31,145 nt of DNA from a virus: the IMG/VR virus record IMGVR_UViG_3300020190_000244, positions 1 through 31,145 of that record. One strand, given 5' to 3'. The stretch's first letter is position 1. Each line of letters opens with the position of its first letter. Below the pieces are notes generated by a model, which worked only from the letters and a program-made list of their open reading frames with translations, was not told where the DNA came from and did no database searches. This document shows, piece after piece, positions 28,920 through 31,145 of this stretch. A program made the position numbers and the translations under genes.

Positions 28920-29921
28920 ATGATTAAAGTAGCAAACAATATTCAAAATATGCTTACCAAGCAAGCCGCCGCGAATTCACAAATGAGGTACAGTCCTCTT
29001 CGACGTATGCTTGCCCAGCAACCTCAAATAATGCATAGTCCTGGGTTAGGCGGATTTCACACTCCCGGAACTTATCCTCAAAGTATGAGTCCAGAGCGGT
29101 ATCAACAGATTCAAGCTCTTAATTACATAAATCCTGGTGTATTTTCACAACCAAGTAGTTTTAATAGTCCTGAAGATTTTGCTATGGCTTTAAATACTTC
29201 TGGGGTTGGAAATTACATGAATCCAAAACAAATACAAACACAATTGGCTAGTGCCAGTAGAAATGTCATACCCTTTGGACAAATGACTCCAGAGGAGCGT
29301 TATAGTGCAATAGACAGTTGGCGCCGACTTTCTCCTTTTCCCATCGGATCGGCTAGCGGTCCAAAGGCGCAGCCAGCTATTCAACCCAGGGGCATTTTGG
29401 ACCAGATAAAAGCAAATCCGCAGAGCTACCCCCCACGATGGCAAAACAATGATCACAGGCCCAGTAATTTATACGAAGCTCCCTTCTACGGATTTTACCA
29501 TGACCAGAGGTATAATGACTACTTAAAGGCGCAAAACGCGATGTTGGCAGAAAGATCGGGTAACGATTGGCGGGATATTAAAGATTGGCAGGAAGCGGAA
29601 CGACAGGGGGCATGGGAAGTAATGCCAGGCGGACTCACGAACCCTTTCTTACACGCAGCATACGATGTAAGAAACAATCCATTGGGGTCAGAGGAGGGCG
29701 GTCAGTATGTCGAAGGTTATAATCCTCTAGGCATTACTGCAAGGAATCCGACAAGCGATGCTCAAGTAGCAAATCTTGCAAGTCAAGAGCTTGAATCTGC
29801 TTATAAAATTTATATGGATAGGTTGCGTGAGCAGCAGCGCCAGGAGTCAGAGGATGCGAGAAGCAAAGAAAGAGCTCAGGCCGCAGGAAACATAAGCCTA
29901 ATGGGCGGCCAAAAACCGTAG
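28920..29921 (+). CDS. Unknown MIKVANN-tagged protein (333 residues)
   Basis: Begins with MIKVANNIQNMLTKQAA, an amphipathic, weakly basic tag also found at the starts of the genes at 29974 and 30699. The rest is rich in Pro, Gln, Asn, Tyr and Ser with little hydrophobic core, so it may be extended or disordered; the last 30 residues are a charged helix. The SD is poor (TAAGATAGATACACA). The tag may direct the protein to a place or particle (for example the capsid interior), which is inference. No family recognised. Confidence 0.68.
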   Translation: MIKVANNIQNMLTKQAAANSQMRYSPLRRMLAQQPQIMHSPGLGGFHTPGTYPQSMSPERYQQIQALNYINPGVFSQPSSFNSPEDFAMALNTSGVGNYMNPKQIQTQLASASRNVIPFGQMTPEERYSAIDSWRRLSPFPIGSASGPKAQPAIQPRGILDQIKANPQSYPPRWQNNDHRPSNLYEAPFYGFYHDQRYNDYLKAQNAMLAERSGNDWRDIKDWQEAERQGAWEVMPGGLTNPFLHAAYDVRNNPLGSEEGGQYVEGYNPLGITARNPTSDAQVANLASQELESAYKIYMDRLREQQRQESEDARSKERAQAAGNISLMGGQKP

Positions 29922-29942
29922 ATCAATTAAGAAGAAAGTCTG

Positions 29943-29970
29943 AGTTAAAGTAATATTATGTTTTCAACTG
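29943..29970 (+). repeat. Duplicated gene-junction sequence, copy 1
   Basis: GAGTTAAAGTAATATTATG followed by TTTTCAACTG repeats the junction found at 30973-30998, where it is the real end (E-L-K-stop) of one gene and the real start (M-F-S-S-E) of the next. Here it lies in a gap and leaves only a 7-codon frame M-F-S-T-E-N-D (29958-29981) that overlaps the next start. Confidence 0.75.
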
Positions 29971-29973
29971 AAA

Positions 29974-30678
29974 ATGATTAAAGTAGCAAACAATCTTCAA
30001 CGTTTAGTAAAGAGCGCTAACAATCCATCACAGGAAGCAGCAACACTAAGAACTGATCATCCTTTTAATCTTCATTACGCAGGAACTCCGCATGCTTACT
30101 ATTCTTACGGAAATTCTCCAGCAACGAGTATGGTACCAGAAGCTTTTTTTGCGGAATTGGTGGCGGACGGCGGGTACGGAGTCGCGCCGACCGATACGGG
30201 TAATATGAGCCCTGAGGATTATGCTGCGTTTCAAAATACCTTACTTAGTTGGCACCGACAACATAATAACCCTTCTACGCCTTATAGCCCTTCTACACAA
30301 CCCGCGCCTGCAAGAGGGCGTGGCGGAAGAGTAGTTCGCGAAACTCCTGCTATGCATGGGCTGAATAATCCACATACCAGAAATCAAGAAATGCTATTTA
30401 GAGCAATGTTCCCGATTGGAAACCTTATACCCGGCTTCTTCAGCGGCGGCGGCAAGGCCTTCGCCACCGCACGCGATGGAAGTTATACTCCTCATTACAG
30501 CTATCAAGAATCCAAAGTCCCATGGCCATACACATACCAAGCTGTGACCAAAAAAGAACCGTTCATGCCGTCTTTCCCGTTTTATAAAGCAGACGGACAA
30601 GGTTATGATCAAGTTTTATCCCCTAGATCTATATCAGAGCAATATTCTGATTATTTAAATAGAGGTATGTCAAGGTAA
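29974..30678 (+). CDS. Unknown MIKVANN-tagged protein (234 residues)
   Basis: Starts with MIKVANNLQRLVKSANNPSQ and is otherwise Pro, Tyr, Ser and Gly-rich with low hydrophobicity, much like the 333-residue protein before it. A hydrophobic patch (RAMFPIGNLIPGFFSGGGKA) lies near residue 150. No SD is present; the start overlaps a 7-codon frame (29958-29981), so translation could be coupled to it. It looks like a rapidly changing paralogue that shares only the tag. Confidence 0.66.
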   Translation: MIKVANNLQRLVKSANNPSQEAATLRTDHPFNLHYAGTPHAYYSYGNSPATSMVPEAFFAELVADGGYGVAPTDTGNMSPEDYAAFQNTLLSWHRQHNNPSTPYSPSTQPAPARGRGGRVVRETPAMHGLNNPHTRNQEMLFRAMFPIGNLIPGFFSGGGKAFATARDGSYTPHYSYQESKVPWPYTYQAVTKKEPFMPSFPFYKADGQGYDQVLSPRSISEQYSDYLNRGMSR

Positions 30679-30698
30679 TATTATGTTTTCATCTGAAA
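30674..30698 (+). repeat. Duplicated gene-junction sequence, copy 2
   Basis: GGTAATATTATG and TTTTCATCTGAAA repeat the same junction. The TAA is the stop of the 234-residue gene, and the ATG at 30683 opens a 7-codon frame M-F-S-S-E-N-D that overlaps the next gene's ATG at 30699. Confidence 0.75.
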
Positions 30699-30983
30699 AT
30701 GATTAAAGTAGCAAACAATATTCAACGTATGCTTGAGAAAAAATCTGAGCAGCCTTTAAAAGAAGTTTTACGTGATTTTATTGATGATCGGGATCTTCCA
30801 ATTTATATTGGAACCCCTCTTGGAGCTCTTTTAGGAGGAGTATTGGGTTATGGTGCGTATCGCTTAGGACTTAAGAATAAAGCAATAGAGAAAGACAGCC
30901 TTTTGATGGCTCTTGGTTTACCTTTGTTGGGAGCGGCATCTGGCGGACGGCTAGGTTATAGTATTGGTAAAGAGTTAAAGTAA
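30699..30983 (+). CDS. MIKVANN-tagged glycine-zipper membrane protein
   Basis: A protein of 94 residues. The tag MIKVANNIQRMLEKKS is followed by a polar part and two hydrophobic, Gly-rich segments: residues ~38-56 (GTPLGALLGGVLGYGAYRLG) and ~68-90 (LMALGLPLLGAASGGRLGYS), which resemble the glycine-zipper protein at 28055. Likely membrane-inserted or virion-internal. The gene is joined to its neighbours by the duplicated junction sequence. Family unknown. Confidence 0.7.
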   Translation: MIKVANNIQRMLEKKSEQPLKEVLRDFIDDRDLPIYIGTPLGALLGGVLGYGAYRLGLKNKAIEKDSLLMALGLPLLGAASGGRLGYSIGKELK

Positions 30984-30987
30984 TATT

Positions 30988-31145
30988 ATGTTTTCATCTG
31001 AACTTATAAGTCTCGTTAGCGGCGGCCTTGTAGGTTTTCTTTTTAGGTATATGGCACAAAAAAGTGCCGATCAGAAGGAGCTGTTTAATCAGCTTATTCA
31101 GGCCAACAAACAGACTACTGATAACCAGAATCAGGCTGTTAAAAG
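30988..31145 (+). CDS. Small membrane-anchored protein (3' truncated)
   Basis: Opens at ATG 30988, 4 nt after the previous stop, and runs off the window after 52 codons. It begins MFSSELISLVSGGLVGFLFR, a single N-terminal hydrophobic helix, then a polar, Gln/Lys-rich helical region (MAQKSADQKELFNQLIQANK). This is a typical small membrane-anchored coiled coil. Its first five codons are the source of the M-F-S-x-E mini-frames seen upstream. Confidence 0.6.
   Translation, partial: MFSSELISLVSGGLVGFLFRYMAQKSADQKELFNQLIQANKQTTDNQNQAVK

Overview
The window is a stretch of a large tailed-phage (Caudoviricetes) genome, moderately AT-rich by eye, with every supported gene on the + strand, tightly packed or overlapping over most of its length. 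The evidence for a phage is a tail-fibre-like protein, a portal-like protein, a RuvC-like resolvase, a GroES-like co-chaperonin, a GIY-YIG homing endonuclease, a lysozyme, a tRNA gene and many small genes of unknown function. A class II (B12-dependent) ribonucleotide reductase, a MoxR/VWA pair and long structured non-coding tracts suggest a large-genome phage. The host cannot be named. Shine-Dalgarno sites and sigma70-like promoters suggest a host with ordinary bacterial signals, and NrdJ needs a host that makes or imports cobalamin.

Layout: 1-2794 is the end of an unknown gene and a fibre gene. 2846-6293 is a Cys-containing unknown and nrdJ. 6309-8654 holds small genes, a start codon displayed in the loop of a perfect 15-bp hairpin, and a GIY-YIG endonuclease with 13 tandem 17-residue repeats overlapping a GroES gene. 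8654-12300 is an overlapping operon with a RuvC-like nuclease. 12301-18930 has a leader with attenuator-like hairpins, an unknown gene, a terminator, a MoxR AAA+ ATPase with a metallopeptidase/VWA protein, and two unknowns. 19011-21358 has a small Cys-rich protein, an ankyrin protein and the portal. 21838-23935 is a row of three single-gene cassettes. 24008-24958 has a metallophosphoesterase and a small gene.

24959-28054 is mostly non-coding. It holds about 850 nt of dense hairpins and pseudoknots ending in a strong terminator, one small gene, a tRNA with anticodon CAT, a GC-rich structured stretch with a duplicated hairpin, a destabilase (i-type) lysozyme gene, three further terminators and a 28-bp perfect inverted repeat. 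28055-31145 is a run of probable virion or membrane-associated small proteins. Three of them share the same N-terminal 'MIKVANN' tag and duplicated gene junctions.

The most unusual features are at RNA level. (1) Three copies of a two-stem leader RNA, with compensatory changes in both stems, sit directly upstream of three otherwise unrelated membrane, secreted or coiled-coil genes; this looks like an undescribed cis-regulatory RNA or riboswitch class. (2) The large structured RNA region lies next to a tRNA, as GOLLD and ROOL RNAs often do. (3) Several starts appear to be controlled by hairpins. All functional statements come from reading motifs; no database search was possible.
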